A DNA stretch of 64,000 bases from Vineibacter terrae (lineage in GTDB: Bacteria > Pseudomonadota > Alphaproteobacteria > Reyranellales > Reyranellaceae), in NCBI RefSeq assembly GCF_008039615.1, contig NZ_VDUZ01000003.1, forward strand, positions 124,001 to 188,000, written 5' to 3'. This document shows positions 16,561 through 24,854 of the stretch, piece by piece (within the stretch, counting starts at the first letter, position 1; every line of letters begins with the position of its first letter). The notes below the pieces were generated by a model. That model was not told the origin of the DNA, did no database searches, and saw only the letters and a program-made list of their open reading frames with translations. The position numbers were made by a program, and so were the translations under genes.

Positions 16561-16965
16561 ATGAAGAAGACCTGGACCGAGAAGCTGAACGCGCCGGCGC
16601 GGCATCAGGTCAAGCCGGTGCCGATCGACATCGCCGGCATGAAGAAGGGCGAGATCATGCTGGTGCCGACACCGCACATGATCGATGCCTTCATCCGCGC
16701 CATCCCGCCCGGCGCCAGCATGGATGTGAGGACGCTGCGCCATAAGCTGGCGCGGCGCTTCAAGGCGGAGGTGGCCTGCCCGATCACGACAGGCTTCCAC
16801 CTGCGCACCGTGGCCGAGGCGGCCTGCGAAGCCCTGCAGCAGGGCGCCGCCATGGACACCATCACACCGTTCTGGCGCGTGCTCGACGCCGACACGCCCA
16901 CCACCCGCAAGCTCGCCTGCGGCCCCGGCTTCGTGACCGCCCAGCGCACGAAGGAGGGGATATGA
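16561..16965 (+). CDS. Alkyltransferase-like protein lacking the active-site cysteine
   Basis: A 134-residue protein that looks related to the DNA-binding domain of O6-alkylguanine-DNA alkyltransferases. The C-terminal ITPFWRVLD aligns in position and pattern with the family's PCHRVV motif, but Cys and His are replaced by Phe and Trp. Alkyltransferase-like proteins with Trp in place of the Cys bind alkylated DNA without repairing it. The region MDVRTLRHKLARRFKAEVACPITTG would provide the helix-turn-helix. The ATG follows GAGGGAGAGGG and lies 47 bases after the dehalogenase gene, so the two are probably cotranscribed. The relationship is motif-based and the protein may be a separate uncharacterised family. 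Confidence 0.55.
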   Translation: MKKTWTEKLNAPARHQVKPVPIDIAGMKKGEIMLVPTPHMIDAFIRAIPPGASMDVRTLRHKLARRFKAEVACPITTGFHLRTVAEAACEALQQGAAMDTITPFWRVLDADTPTTRKLACGPGFVTAQRTKEGI

Positions 16966-16992
16966 AGCGTGGTGGCAACCCGTCCCCCCTTC

Positions 16993-17077
16993 GTCATCCC
17001 GAGCGTAGCGAGGGATCTCCCGCGGAGGACGCACGGTGCGCCATGCGCGGGAGATCCCTCGCTGCGCTCGGGATGAC
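16993..17077. repeat. Family A repeat, full length
   Basis: A complete 85-base copy: GTCATCCCGAGCGTAGCGAG, then GGATCTCCCGCG, a GCACGGTGCG centre, and the mirror arm ending CTCGCTGCGCTCGGGATGAC. It lies between the stop codons of two convergent genes, where the long hairpin could act as a bidirectional terminator. Confidence 0.85.
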
Positions 17078-17105
17078 GGTGCATTCCCGGGACAATAGGG
17101 CTGGA

Positions 17106-18092
17106 TCAGCCGCCGTTGTCGGCGCCGCGCACGAAGGTGATCTCGGGCCCGGCGTCGAGCCGCAGCGGCCGGCCGGCCTCGAGGTCGAACATCTCGCCGT
17201 CGAGCACGAAGCCGCCGGTCATGTCGATCTCGACATGCGCGGCGTTGACGCTGTGATAGCCGTTGGCGGGCGTCAGATCGGGCGTCGTGCGGCCGCTGAG
17301 CGCCGACAGCAGCACGCGCGAGAAGCGGCGCGGCTTGGCCGTCACCGTGGTCAAGCGAATCGGGCCCGGGCCGCTCCCCCAGAACGGCGACAGGCCCAGG
17401 ATCAGGCGCTCCATGGTGGTGACGGCGATCGCGATGTAGTCGCGGCGCGGCTCCGCCACCGCGTCATGCGTGATGCCGGCCGACACCGGCTTGATCGGGT
17501 TGCGGCCCAGCAGTAGCGGGCCTGCAAGGCTCAGCAGGCCGGCGAGCGGCCCGGCGGCATCGCGCATGCCCAGCCGGTTGACCGAGCGGCGGCTGATCAT
17601 CGTGCCCTGGTGGACGCCGGCGCCGCCGCCGAACAGGCCGTAGGCGGGGCGGTTCTTGTTGGGGCGATGCACGGCGATCAGGCGGCGCGGCACGCGCCCT
17701 TCGTTCAGCCGGCCGGCGCGGACACGCGCCAGCACCGCCGCCAGCTCCTTGGCTGGCCTGCGCGCCACGCCGATGTCGTAGCCGATCATGTTGGTGGTGC
17801 CGCCCGGCAGCACCGCCAGCAGCGGCATCTTCTGGAAGATGCGCTCGTTGAGCATCAGGCTGAAGACGTGCTGCAGCGTGCCGTCGCCGCCGGCGATCGC
17901 CAGCACCTCCACGCCCAGGGCAGCGAACTCGCGCAGCGCCTCGACGGCCTCGGCCTGGCCCAGCGTCTCGCGCGCCACCACGCCGGGCGACTGCACGATC
18001 AGGTTCCGCAGGTCGGTCAGGTTGGCGCGGTTGCGGCCGCTCTTGCGGTTGATCAGGACGCCGACAGGGAGGGCGGACGGGGCGAGGGACAT
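17106..18092 (-). CDS. Diacylglycerol kinase-family lipid kinase
   Basis: A 328-residue member of the DAGK catalytic-domain superfamily (YegS/BmrU-like), which phosphorylates lipid or sphingoid hydroxyl groups with ATP. The nucleotide motif IAGGDGTLQHVFS lies near residue 66 and is followed by LAVLPGGTTNMIGYD near 90-105, the two best-conserved blocks. It begins 19 bases after recG on the same strand and is probably cotranscribed with it. There is no signal peptide or membrane helix, and it is likely peripheral on the inner membrane. The substrate lipid is not determinable. Confidence 0.85.
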   Translation of the reverse strand: MSLAPSALPVGVLINRKSGRNRANLTDLRNLIVQSPGVVARETLGQAEAVEALREFAALGVEVLAIAGGDGTLQHVFSLMLNERIFQKMPLLAVLPGGTTNMIGYDIGVARRPAKELAAVLARVRAGRLNEGRVPRRLIAVHRPNKNRPAYGLFGGGAGVHQGTMISRRSVNRLGMRDAAGPLAGLLSLAGPLLLGRNPIKPVSAGITHDAVAEPRRDYIAIAVTTMERLILGLSPFWGSGPGPIRLTTVTAKPRRFSRVLLSALSGRTTPDLTPANGYHSVNAAHVEIDMTGGFVLDGEMFDLEAGRPLRLDAGPEITFVRGADNGG

Positions 18093-18111
18093 GGCGCCCT
18101 TTGCCTTGTTG

Positions 18112-20193
18112 TCAGCCGGAGCGCAAGGTGCGAACCGCCGCGTCGCGCGCGAACAGGTAGAGCAGGATGCGCAGCGCCTCGCCGCGCGGCGAGGCCAGCG
18201 TCGGGTCGCGCTCGACGATCAGCCGGGCATCGTCGCGCGCCGCCTGCAGCAGCTCGCCATGCAGCGACAGGTCGGCCAGGCGCATCTCCGGCAGGCCGCT
18301 CTGGCGCGTGCCCAGCAGCTCGCCGGCGCCGCGCAGCTTCAGATCCTCCTCGGCGATGCGAAAGCCGTCCTCGGTCTCGCGCATGATCGCCAGCCGCGCC
18401 CGCGCCGTCTCGCCCAGCGGCGTGGCGTAGAGCAGCAGGCAGGTCGAGGCCTCGCTGCCGCGCCCGACACGGCCGCGCAGCTGGTGCAGCTGCGCCAGGC
18501 CGAAGCGCTCGGCATGCTCGATCACCATGATGGTGGCGGCCGGCACGTCGACGCCGACCTCGATCACCGTGGTCGCCACCAGGATCTGCGCCCGACCCTC
18601 GGCGAACGCCGCCATCGCCGCGTCGCGCTCGGCGCCCTTCATCTGGCCGTGCACCAGCGCCACCTTGCCCGGGAACTGGCGGGCCAGCAGGGCGTGCCGC
18701 TCCTCGGCGGCGGCGAGGTCGCTGATCTCCGACTCGGCGATCAGCGGGCATACCCAGTAGACGCGGGCGCCGGCCGCCAGCCGGCGGCCGATTCCCGCCA
18801 CCACCTCGTCGAGGCGGTCGAGCCCGATGGTGCGCGTGTCGATGGGCTTGCGGCCGGCCGGCTTCTCGGTCAGCTTCGACGTGTCGAGGTCGCCGTAGAA
18901 CGCCAGCATCAGCGTGCGCGGGATCGGCGTCGCGGTCATGGCCAGCAGGTCCACGGCCTCGCCCTTGGCGGCCAGCGCCAGGCGCTGCTCGACGCCGAAG
19001 CGGTGCTGCTCGTCGATCACCGTCAGCGCCAGGTCGCGGAACACCACGTCGTCCTGCACCAGGGCATGGGTGCCCACCACGAGGCTGACGCTGCCGTCCT
19101 CGAGCCCGGCCAGCATCTCGCGCTTGCGCTTGGCGGTGTCGCGGCCGGTGAGCAGGGCCAGGCGCGCGCCTGCTGCCTCGGCCAGCGGCGCCATGGTCGC
19201 GTGATGCTGGCGCGCCAGCAGTTCGGTCGGCGCCATCAGCGCCGCCTGCGCGCCGGCCTCGACGGCATTCAGCATCGCCATCAGCGCCACGATCGTCTTG
19301 CCGCTGCCGACATCGCCCTGCAGCAGGCGCGCCATGCGCTGCGGCGTGGCCATGTCGGCCACGATCTCGCCGACCGCCGCCTGCTGGCTCGCTGTCAGCG
19401 TGAAGGGCAGGGCGGCGGTTACCTTGGCGCGCAGCCGGCCGTCGCCCCGCACGGACCGCCCCTGGGCCGTGCGCGTATGGTTGCGCACCAGCGTGATGGC
19501 GAGCTGGCTGGCCAGCAGCTCGTCGAAGGCCAGCCGCTGCCGCGCCGGTGTCGATTTGTGCAGCTCCTCCTCGGACTGCGGATGGTGCGCCGCCTTCAGC
19601 GCCGTCAGCCAGTCGGTCCAGCCCTGGCGCTTCTGCCACGCCGGGTCGAGCCATTCCGGCAGCGCCGGCGTCCGCTCCAATGCCGCCTCGATCGCCTTGC
19701 CCAGCGGCCGCGGCGAAAGGCCGGCGGTGAGGCCGTAGATGGGCTCGACCCGCGCCAGCTTGTCGCGCTCGCCTAGCGTCACGACATGGTCGGGATGGGT
19801 GATCTGCGGCTGGCCGTTGTAGAGCTCGATGCGGCCGCTCACCACGCGCTGCTGGCCGATCGGCAGCAGGCCCTGGATCCAGGCGGTGCGGGCGTGGAAG
19901 AACACCAGCGACAGGCTGCCGGTGTCGTCCTCGCACCAGACGCGGTAGGGCTGGCGCGGCGTGCGCGGCGCGGCGTGCTCGCGCACCGTCACCGTGATCG
20001 TGGCCACCGAGCCCGGCCGCGCCTCGGCGATGGTCGGCGCATAGCGCCGGTCGACGACGCCGTAGGGCAGGTGCCAGAGCAGGTCCACGACATGCGGCCC
20101 CGTCAGCTTGGTGACGAGGCGGCTCAGCTTGTCGCCGATGCCGGGCAGCGCGGTCGGGGCTGCGAACAGCGGGTTGAGGATCGGCGGACGCAT
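18112..20193 (-). CDS. recG: ATP-dependent DNA helicase RecG
   Basis: A 693-residue RecG, which remodels stalled replication forks and branch-migrates Holliday junctions. The N-terminal wedge domain begins with LPGIGDKLSRLVTKLTG. The helicase core carries Walker A GDVGSGKTIVALMA near residue 290, the Walker B variant DEQHRFG (about 390), TATPIPRTL, and the RecG TRG region with HAERFGLAQLHQLRGRVGRG near 560-580. Length is normal. It is divergent from sdhE across 135 bases and sits upstream of the lipid kinase gene. Proximity to mfd on the other side of sdhE is common in alphaproteobacteria. Confidence 0.97.
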   Translation of the reverse strand: MRPPILNPLFAAPTALPGIGDKLSRLVTKLTGPHVVDLLWHLPYGVVDRRYAPTIAEARPGSVATITVTVREHAAPRTPRQPYRVWCEDDTGSLSLVFFHARTAWIQGLLPIGQQRVVSGRIELYNGQPQITHPDHVVTLGERDKLARVEPIYGLTAGLSPRPLGKAIEAALERTPALPEWLDPAWQKRQGWTDWLTALKAAHHPQSEEELHKSTPARQRLAFDELLASQLAITLVRNHTRTAQGRSVRGDGRLRAKVTAALPFTLTASQQAAVGEIVADMATPQRMARLLQGDVGSGKTIVALMAMLNAVEAGAQAALMAPTELLARQHHATMAPLAEAAGARLALLTGRDTAKRKREMLAGLEDGSVSLVVGTHALVQDDVVFRDLALTVIDEQHRFGVEQRLALAAKGEAVDLLAMTATPIPRTLMLAFYGDLDTSKLTEKPAGRKPIDTRTIGLDRLDEVVAGIGRRLAAGARVYWVCPLIAESEISDLAAAEERHALLARQFPGKVALVHGQMKGAERDAAMAAFAEGRAQILVATTVIEVGVDVPAATIMVIEHAERFGLAQLHQLRGRVGRGSEASTCLLLYATPLGETARARLAIMRETEDGFRIAEEDLKLRGAGELLGTRQSGLPEMRLADLSLHGELLQAARDDARLIVERDPTLASPRGEALRILLYLFARDAAVRTLRSG

Positions 20194-20328
20194 CAGGATT
20201 CGCGCGTCATTTCAAGTTGTTGAAGGCGCATCGGTCCTTTATACCGCAGCCCTTGCGCGATCCCAGCCCGGGCCGCGGGGGATATCCTCCGGCCCTGGCG
20301 GGAGGGCGTCGATTCGGCCGGGAATGAC

Positions 20329-20604
20329 ATGTCACGCGACCAAGACAATCCGCTTGCCGTTCGCCGCCGGCGGCTGCTCTATCGCAGCGAGCATCGCGGC
20401 AACAAGGAGAACGACATCCTGCTCGGCCAGTTCGCGCGCGCGCACGTGATGGAATTCACCGCCGCCCAGCTCGACCAGTACGAGGCGCTGCTCGAGGAAA
20501 GCGACAACGACATTTTCGACTGGGCCGCCGGCAAGCAGGCCGTGCCGCCCGGGAAGGATACGCCCGTGCTGCGCCTGGTGCTGGCGTTCAAGGTCCGGTT
20601 CTGA
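20329..20604 (+). CDS. sdhE: Succinate dehydrogenase flavinylation/assembly factor SdhE
   Basis: A 91-residue SdhE-family (former DUF339/YgfY) protein, which promotes covalent attachment of FAD to the SdhA subunit. The conserved RGNKENDILLGQF motif at residues 23-35 is the family's RGxxExD block, followed by an acidic helix LDQYEALLEESDNDIFDW at 46-63. Size is exactly that of the family. It lies between divergent recG and mfd, a conserved alphaproteobacterial neighbourhood unrelated in function. GGGA lies just before the ATG. Confidence 0.9.
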   Translation: MSRDQDNPLAVRRRRLLYRSEHRGNKENDILLGQFARAHVMEFTAAQLDQYEALLEESDNDIFDWAAGKQAVPPGKDTPVLRLVLAFKVRF

Positions 20605-20632
20605 TGAGCATGACATTCGCCCAACGAGCATA

Positions 20633-20845
20633 CCCTCGCCCCGCGGCAGCGGGGAGAGGGAGGGGCCCATCGTGCGCAGCACGATGGGAGGGTGAGGGGT
20701 ACGGACGATCGGCCCCGATGCTTGCAGGATCCGCGCGATCGCCGGCTTTCAGTTGCAAAGGGCAGGGTGTGTCCGTTCGTACCCCTCACCTTCCCATCGC
20801 TGCGCGATGGGCCCCTTCCTCTCCCCGCGGCCGCGGGGAGAGGAG
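20633..20845. repeat. Family B repeat between sdhE and mfd
   Basis: The left half contains hairpins CCCCGCGGCAGCGGGG and GCCCATCGTG...CACGATGGG, ending GGTGAGGGGTACG. The right half mirrors this as CGTACCCCTCACC, CCCATCGCTGCGCGATGGG, and CCCCGCGGCCGCGGGG. It spans 213 bases and its last bases, GGAGAGGAG, lie nine bases before the mfd start, so the repeat seems to supply the mfd ribosome-binding site. Confidence 0.85.
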
Positions 20846-20854
20846 CGTGCGCCC

Positions 20855-23800
20855 ATGACCCGCCTCGGCGACACGCTGGCGCGCATCCATGCGCGGCAGG
20901 CGCGCTGGAAGGTGTTCGGCGCCCCCGAGGGCGCCGACGCGCTGATCCTGGCCGAGCTGGCGCGCGGCTCGGGCGGACAGGACATCCTGCACGTCGTGCG
21001 CGACGGACACCGCCTGGAGCGCCTGCAGGAGGCGCTGCGCTTCTTCGCGCCCGAGCGCGAGGTGCTGGTGTTCCCGGCCTGGGACTGCCTGCCCTATGAC
21101 CGCCAGTCGCCGCATCCCGACATCGTCGGCGAGCGGCTGGACACGCTCACCCGCCTGGCGGCGCCCAAGCCGGCGGCTTCGCCGGCACGCATCGTGCTGG
21201 CCTCGGTCGGCGCGCTGGTGCAGCGCGTGCCGCGGCGCGCCGGCTATGCCGATATCGGCTTCGCGCTCAAGGTTGGCGCCACGCTCGATCTCGACGCGCT
21301 GCAGCGCTTCCTCGCCGACAACGGCTATGGCCGCGGCGAGACCGTGATGGAGCCGGGCGAGTATGCCGTGCGCGGCGGCCTGGTCGACCTGTTCCCGCCC
21401 GGCGCCGGCGAGCCGCTGCGGCTCGACCTGTTCGGCGACACGCTGGAGGCGATCCGCACCTTCGACCCGATGTCGCAGCGCTCCACCGGCAGCCGCGAGC
21501 AGGTGGTGCTGAAGCCGGTGAGCGAGATCGTGCTGACGCCCGGGGCGATCGAGCGCTTCCGGGCCGGCTACCGCGAGCTGTTCGGCAATGTCGCCGGCCA
21601 CGACACGCTCTACGAGGCGGTCTCGGCCGGGCAGCGGCATGCCGGCATGGAGCACTGGCTGCCGCTGTTCCATGACGGGCTGGACACATTCTTCGACTAC
21701 ATGCCGGGTGCGCTGGTGAGCCTGGACCAGCAGGCCGACGAGGCCCGCGACGCGCGCCTGGAGCTGATCCGCGACTACTACCAGGCGCGCCAGACGATGG
21801 ACGCCAAGGGCAGCAAGGGCGGCTTCGCCGGCGCCGCCGACTACCGCCCGGTGCCGCCCGAGCGCCTCTACCTCGACGCCAAGGAATGGCGCCACCACCT
21901 GGCCGACCGCACCGTGGTCGAGCTGTCGAGCTTCGATGCGCCCCTTGAACCCTCTCCGCCCGCGCAGCGGGGGGAGAGGGGGGACCCGCGCGCAGCGCGG
22001 GTGGGTGAGGTGGGTGTTCGAGCCGGTGATGATGTGGGGGGCGACAACGCGGTTGTGCCGCCACCCACCTCACCCTCCCATCGCGCTGACGCGCGACGGG
22101 CCCCTCCCTCTCCCCCCGCTGACGCGGGCGGAGAGGGGAGATCCATCGATCTCGCGGGCCGGCGCCACGAGGGCTTCGCCGCCGCGCGCAAGGCGCAGAA
22201 CGTGAACCTGTTCGACGCCGTCGCCCGGCACATCGCCGACGCCCATGGCGCCGGCCGCCGGGTGATGGTGGCCGGCTTCACCGACGGCTCGGTCGAACGT
22301 CTGCGCACCCTGCTGCGCGACCACGGCGTGGCGGCGCCGACATTGGCGCCGGACTACCGCACGGCGCAGGTCCTGCCGCCGGGCGCGGTCGGCATGATCG
22401 TGCTGCCGATCGAGAGCGGCTTCGTCCTCGGCGACCTGGAGATCATCGGCGAGGAGGACATCCTCGGCGACCGCCTGGTGCGGCCCAAGCCCAAGCGCCG
22501 CCCGTCGGAACGCTTCATCGCCGAGGCCTCGGCGCTGGCCGAGGGCGATCTCGTCGTGCACCGCGAGCATGGCATCGGCCGCTACGAAGGGCTGGTGACG
22601 ATCGAGGTCGGCGGCGCCAGGCACGACTGCCTGCGGCTGGTGTACGAGGGCGGTGACAAGCTGTTCGTGCCGGTCGAGAACATCGACGTGCTGAGCCGCT
22701 ACGGCTCGGCTGACGGTCCCGTGCTGCTGGACCGCCTCGGCGGCGCCGGCTGGCAGGCGCGCTCGGCGCGCATGAAGCAGCGCATCCGCGACATGGCGGA
22801 GAAGCTGATCAAGATCGCGGCCGAGCGGGCGCTGAAGCAGGGCGACCTCATGGCGCCGCCGGACGGCATGTTCGAGGAGTTCTGCGCCCGTTTTCCCTAC
22901 GACGAGACCGACGACCAGCTCTCGGCCATCAGCGACGTGCTGGAGGACCTGGCCTCGGGCAAGCCGATGGACCGGCTGGTGTGCGGCGATGTCGGCTTCG
23001 GCAAGACCGAGGTGGCGCTGCGTGCCGCCTTCGTCGCGGCCATGACCGGCAAGCAGGTCGCGGTCGTGGTGCCGACCACCCTGCTGGCGCGCCAGCACCA
23101 TCGCACCTTCGTCGAGCGCTTCGCGGGCCTGCCGGTGCGCATCGGCCGCCTGTCGCGGCTGGTGCCGGCCAAGGAGGCGGCCGAGACGAAGAAGGCGCTC
23201 AAGGCCGGCACGGTCGACATCGTGGTCGGCACGCATGCGCTGCTGGGCAAGAGCATCGAGTTCAGCGACCTGGGCCTGCTGATCGTCGACGAGGAGCAGC
23301 ATTTCGGCGTCTCGCACAAGGAGCGGCTGAAGGAGCTGCGCGCCGACGTCCACGTGCTGACGCTCACCGCGACGCCGATCCCGCGCACCCTGCAGCTGGC
23401 GCTGACCGGCGTGCGCGACATGAGCCTGATCGCCACGCCGCCGGTCGACCGCCTGGCGGTGCGCACCTTCGTCACCGAGGTCGATCCCGTCTCCATCCGC
23501 GAGGCGCTGCTGCGCGAGCAGTATCGCGGCGGCCAGAGCTTCTATGTCTGCCCGCGCATCGAGGATCTCGACGGCGTGGCGGCGAGCCTGCGCGAGCTGG
23601 TGCCCGAGATCCGCCTCACCATGGCTCATGGCCGCCTGGCGCCGACGGCGCTGGAGGACACCATGCAGGCCTTCGTCGACGGCAAGTACGACCTGCTGCT
23701 GTCGACCAACATCGTCGAGAGCGGGCTCGACATCCGCAACGCCAACACCCTGGTCATCCACCGCGCCGACATGTTCGGCCTGTCGCAGCTCTACCAGCTG

Positions 23801-24547
23801 CGCGGCCGGGTGGGGCGTGCCAAGGTGCGCGCCTATTGCTATCTGACGGTGCCGCCGGGCAAGGCGTTGAACGAGACCGCGGCCAAGCGGCTGGAGGTGA
23901 TGCAGACGCTCGATACCCTGGGCGCCGGCTTCCAGCTCGCCAGCCACGACCTCGACATCCGCGGCGCCGGCAACCTGCTGGGCGACGAGCAGTCCGGCCA
24001 TATCCGCGAGGTCGGCATCGAGCTCTACCAGCAGCTGCTGGAGGAGGCGGTCGAGGCGGCGCGCGGCCAGGCGCGCGAGGCGGCGCGGCACGCGGCCGAC
24101 TGGTCGCCGCAGATCAACCTTGGGCTGCCGGTGCTGATCCCCGAGGACTACGTCGCCGACCTCAGCGTGCGGCTGGCGCTCTACCGGCGCATCGGCAACA
24201 TCCGCGATGCCGCCGAGATCGACTCCCTGGCGGCCGAGCTGGTGGACCGCTTCGGCCCGGTCCCGCCCGAGGTCGAGAACCTGATGCGCACCGTCGAGCT
24301 CAAGCTGCTGTGCCGCGCCGCCGGTGTCGAGAAGATCGATGCCGGTCCCAAGGGCATCGTCTTCGCGCTGCGCGACAACACCTTCGCGCGCCCCGACCGG
24401 CTGATCGACTACATCCAGCGGCGCGCGCCGGTGGTGAAGGTGCGCCCCGACCAGAAGCTGGTGCTGCTGCGCGCCTGGGAGGACGACCGCAAGCGTCTGG
24501 CCGGCGTCAAGACCATCGTCGGCGAGCTGGCCAAGCTCGCGGCGTAG
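20855..24547 (+). CDS. mfd: Transcription-repair coupling factor Mfd, with in-frame repeat insertion
   Basis: A 1230-residue Mfd, which displaces stalled RNA polymerase and recruits UvrA. The UvrB-like N-terminal modules run to about residue 350; the RNAP-interacting domain begins near 565 (EGDLVVHREHGIGRYEGL). The translocase has Walker A GDVGFGKTEVALRAAF near 710, DEEQHFGV near 812, and the TRG region HRADMFGLSQLYQLRGRVGR near 970-990, with the C-terminal UvrA-binding D7 after that. The protein is longer than usual because residues of about 366-428 are encoded by a palindromic repeat inserted in frame. That segment is Pro/Gly/Arg rich, falls between domains, and probably forms a loop. Confidence 0.97.
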   Translation: MTRLGDTLARIHARQARWKVFGAPEGADALILAELARGSGGQDILHVVRDGHRLERLQEALRFFAPEREVLVFPAWDCLPYDRQSPHPDIVGERLDTLTRLAAPKPAASPARIVLASVGALVQRVPRRAGYADIGFALKVGATLDLDALQRFLADNGYGRGETVMEPGEYAVRGGLVDLFPPGAGEPLRLDLFGDTLEAIRTFDPMSQRSTGSREQVVLKPVSEIVLTPGAIERFRAGYRELFGNVAGHDTLYEAVSAGQRHAGMEHWLPLFHDGLDTFFDYMPGALVSLDQQADEARDARLELIRDYYQARQTMDAKGSKGGFAGAADYRPVPPERLYLDAKEWRHHLADRTVVELSSFDAPLEPSPPAQRGERGDPRAARVGEVGVRAGDDVGGDNAVVPPPTSPSHRADARRAPPSPPADAGGEGRSIDLAGRRHEGFAAARKAQNVNLFDAVARHIADAHGAGRRVMVAGFTDGSVERLRTLLRDHGVAAPTLAPDYRTAQVLPPGAVGMIVLPIESGFVLGDLEIIGEEDILGDRLVRPKPKRRPSERFIAEASALAEGDLVVHREHGIGRYEGLVTIEVGGARHDCLRLVYEGGDKLFVPVENIDVLSRYGSADGPVLLDRLGGAGWQARSARMKQRIRDMAEKLIKIAAERALKQGDLMAPPDGMFEEFCARFPYDETDDQLSAISDVLEDLASGKPMDRLVCGDVGFGKTEVALRAAFVAAMTGKQVAVVVPTTLLARQHHRTFVERFAGLPVRIGRLSRLVPAKEAAETKKALKAGTVDIVVGTHALLGKSIEFSDLGLLIVDEEQHFGVSHKERLKELRADVHVLTLTATPIPRTLQLALTGVRDMSLIATPPVDRLAVRTFVTEVDPVSIREALLREQYRGGQSFYVCPRIEDLDGVAASLRELVPEIRLTMAHGRLAPTALEDTMQAFVDGKYDLLLSTNIVESGLDIRNANTLVIHRADMFGLSQLYQLRGRVGRAKVRAYCYLTVPPGKALNETAAKRLEVMQTLDTLGAGFQLASHDLDIRGAGNLLGDEQSGHIREVGIELYQQLLEEAVEAARGQAREAARHAADWSPQINLGLPVLIPEDYVADLSVRLALYRRIGNIRDAAEIDSLAAELVDRFGPVPPEVENLMRTVELKLLCRAAGVEKIDAGPKGIVFALRDNTFARPDRLIDYIQRRAPVVKVRPDQKLVLLRAWEDDRKRLAGVKTIVGELAKLAA
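21950..22138. repeat. Family B repeat inserted in frame within mfd
   Basis: A 189-base inverted repeat. CCCTCTCCGCCCGCGCAGCG on the left pairs with its mirror CGCGGGCGGAGAGGG on the right, with inner hairpins around CCCGCGCGCAGCGCGGG and a GGTGAGGTGGGTG / CACCCACCTCACC pair. The length is 63 codons exactly and no stop codon occurs in the mfd frame. It encodes a Pro-, Gly- and Arg-rich segment unlike the flanking Mfd sequence. Confidence 0.88.
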
Positions 24548-24854
24548 CGGGATGTCGGCGGCAGCCACGCTGGAGGCACACCATGCCGTGGCGCGTCATG
24601 TGCCGCCGCGGAAGCCGGTGAACAGCGCTGACCTGCGGCCGTCGGCGCGACCATGACGATGACTGGCGCGTTGAAGGGCATGGTTCGATCAGCGCCGTAA
24701 CATCGGCCCCATTTCCATGTCACCTTCCAGCAGCGGGCGGCGTCGACGCCGCCGCCGCAGCAGCAGCAGCAGGACTGCCATCGACCCGGCACGCCTTGCC
24801 TGGCGGAAAGACAGCCATGAGATCGGCGTTGGACAAGAGGGATCGGAGGCTGTC
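24548..24854. other. Intergenic region with perfect palindrome and CAG run
   Basis: No convincing gene between mfd and the MFS gene. It holds GGCGGCGTCGACGCCGCC at 24736-24753, an exact 18-base palindrome, followed at once by a (GCA)n run to about 24770. A reading frame upstream of the MFS start passes through it but encodes only Arg and Ser runs. Confidence 0.5.

Noticed and set aside
17788-19776. A 662-codon plus-strand frame opposite recG and the lipid kinase
   Set aside because: It has no motifs and shows the composition of antisense of high-GC genes; recG is certain on the other strand.
22070-24568. An 832-codon open frame antisense to mfd
   Set aside because: Composition is repetitive Arg/Gln/Ala/His, typical of an antisense shadow; mfd on the plus strand has intact motifs throughout.
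24717-24854. N-terminal extension of the MFS gene
   Set aside because: It would encode a run of Arg and Ser through a palindrome and CAG run; the GTG at 24855 has a good ribosome site and the right place for helix 1.
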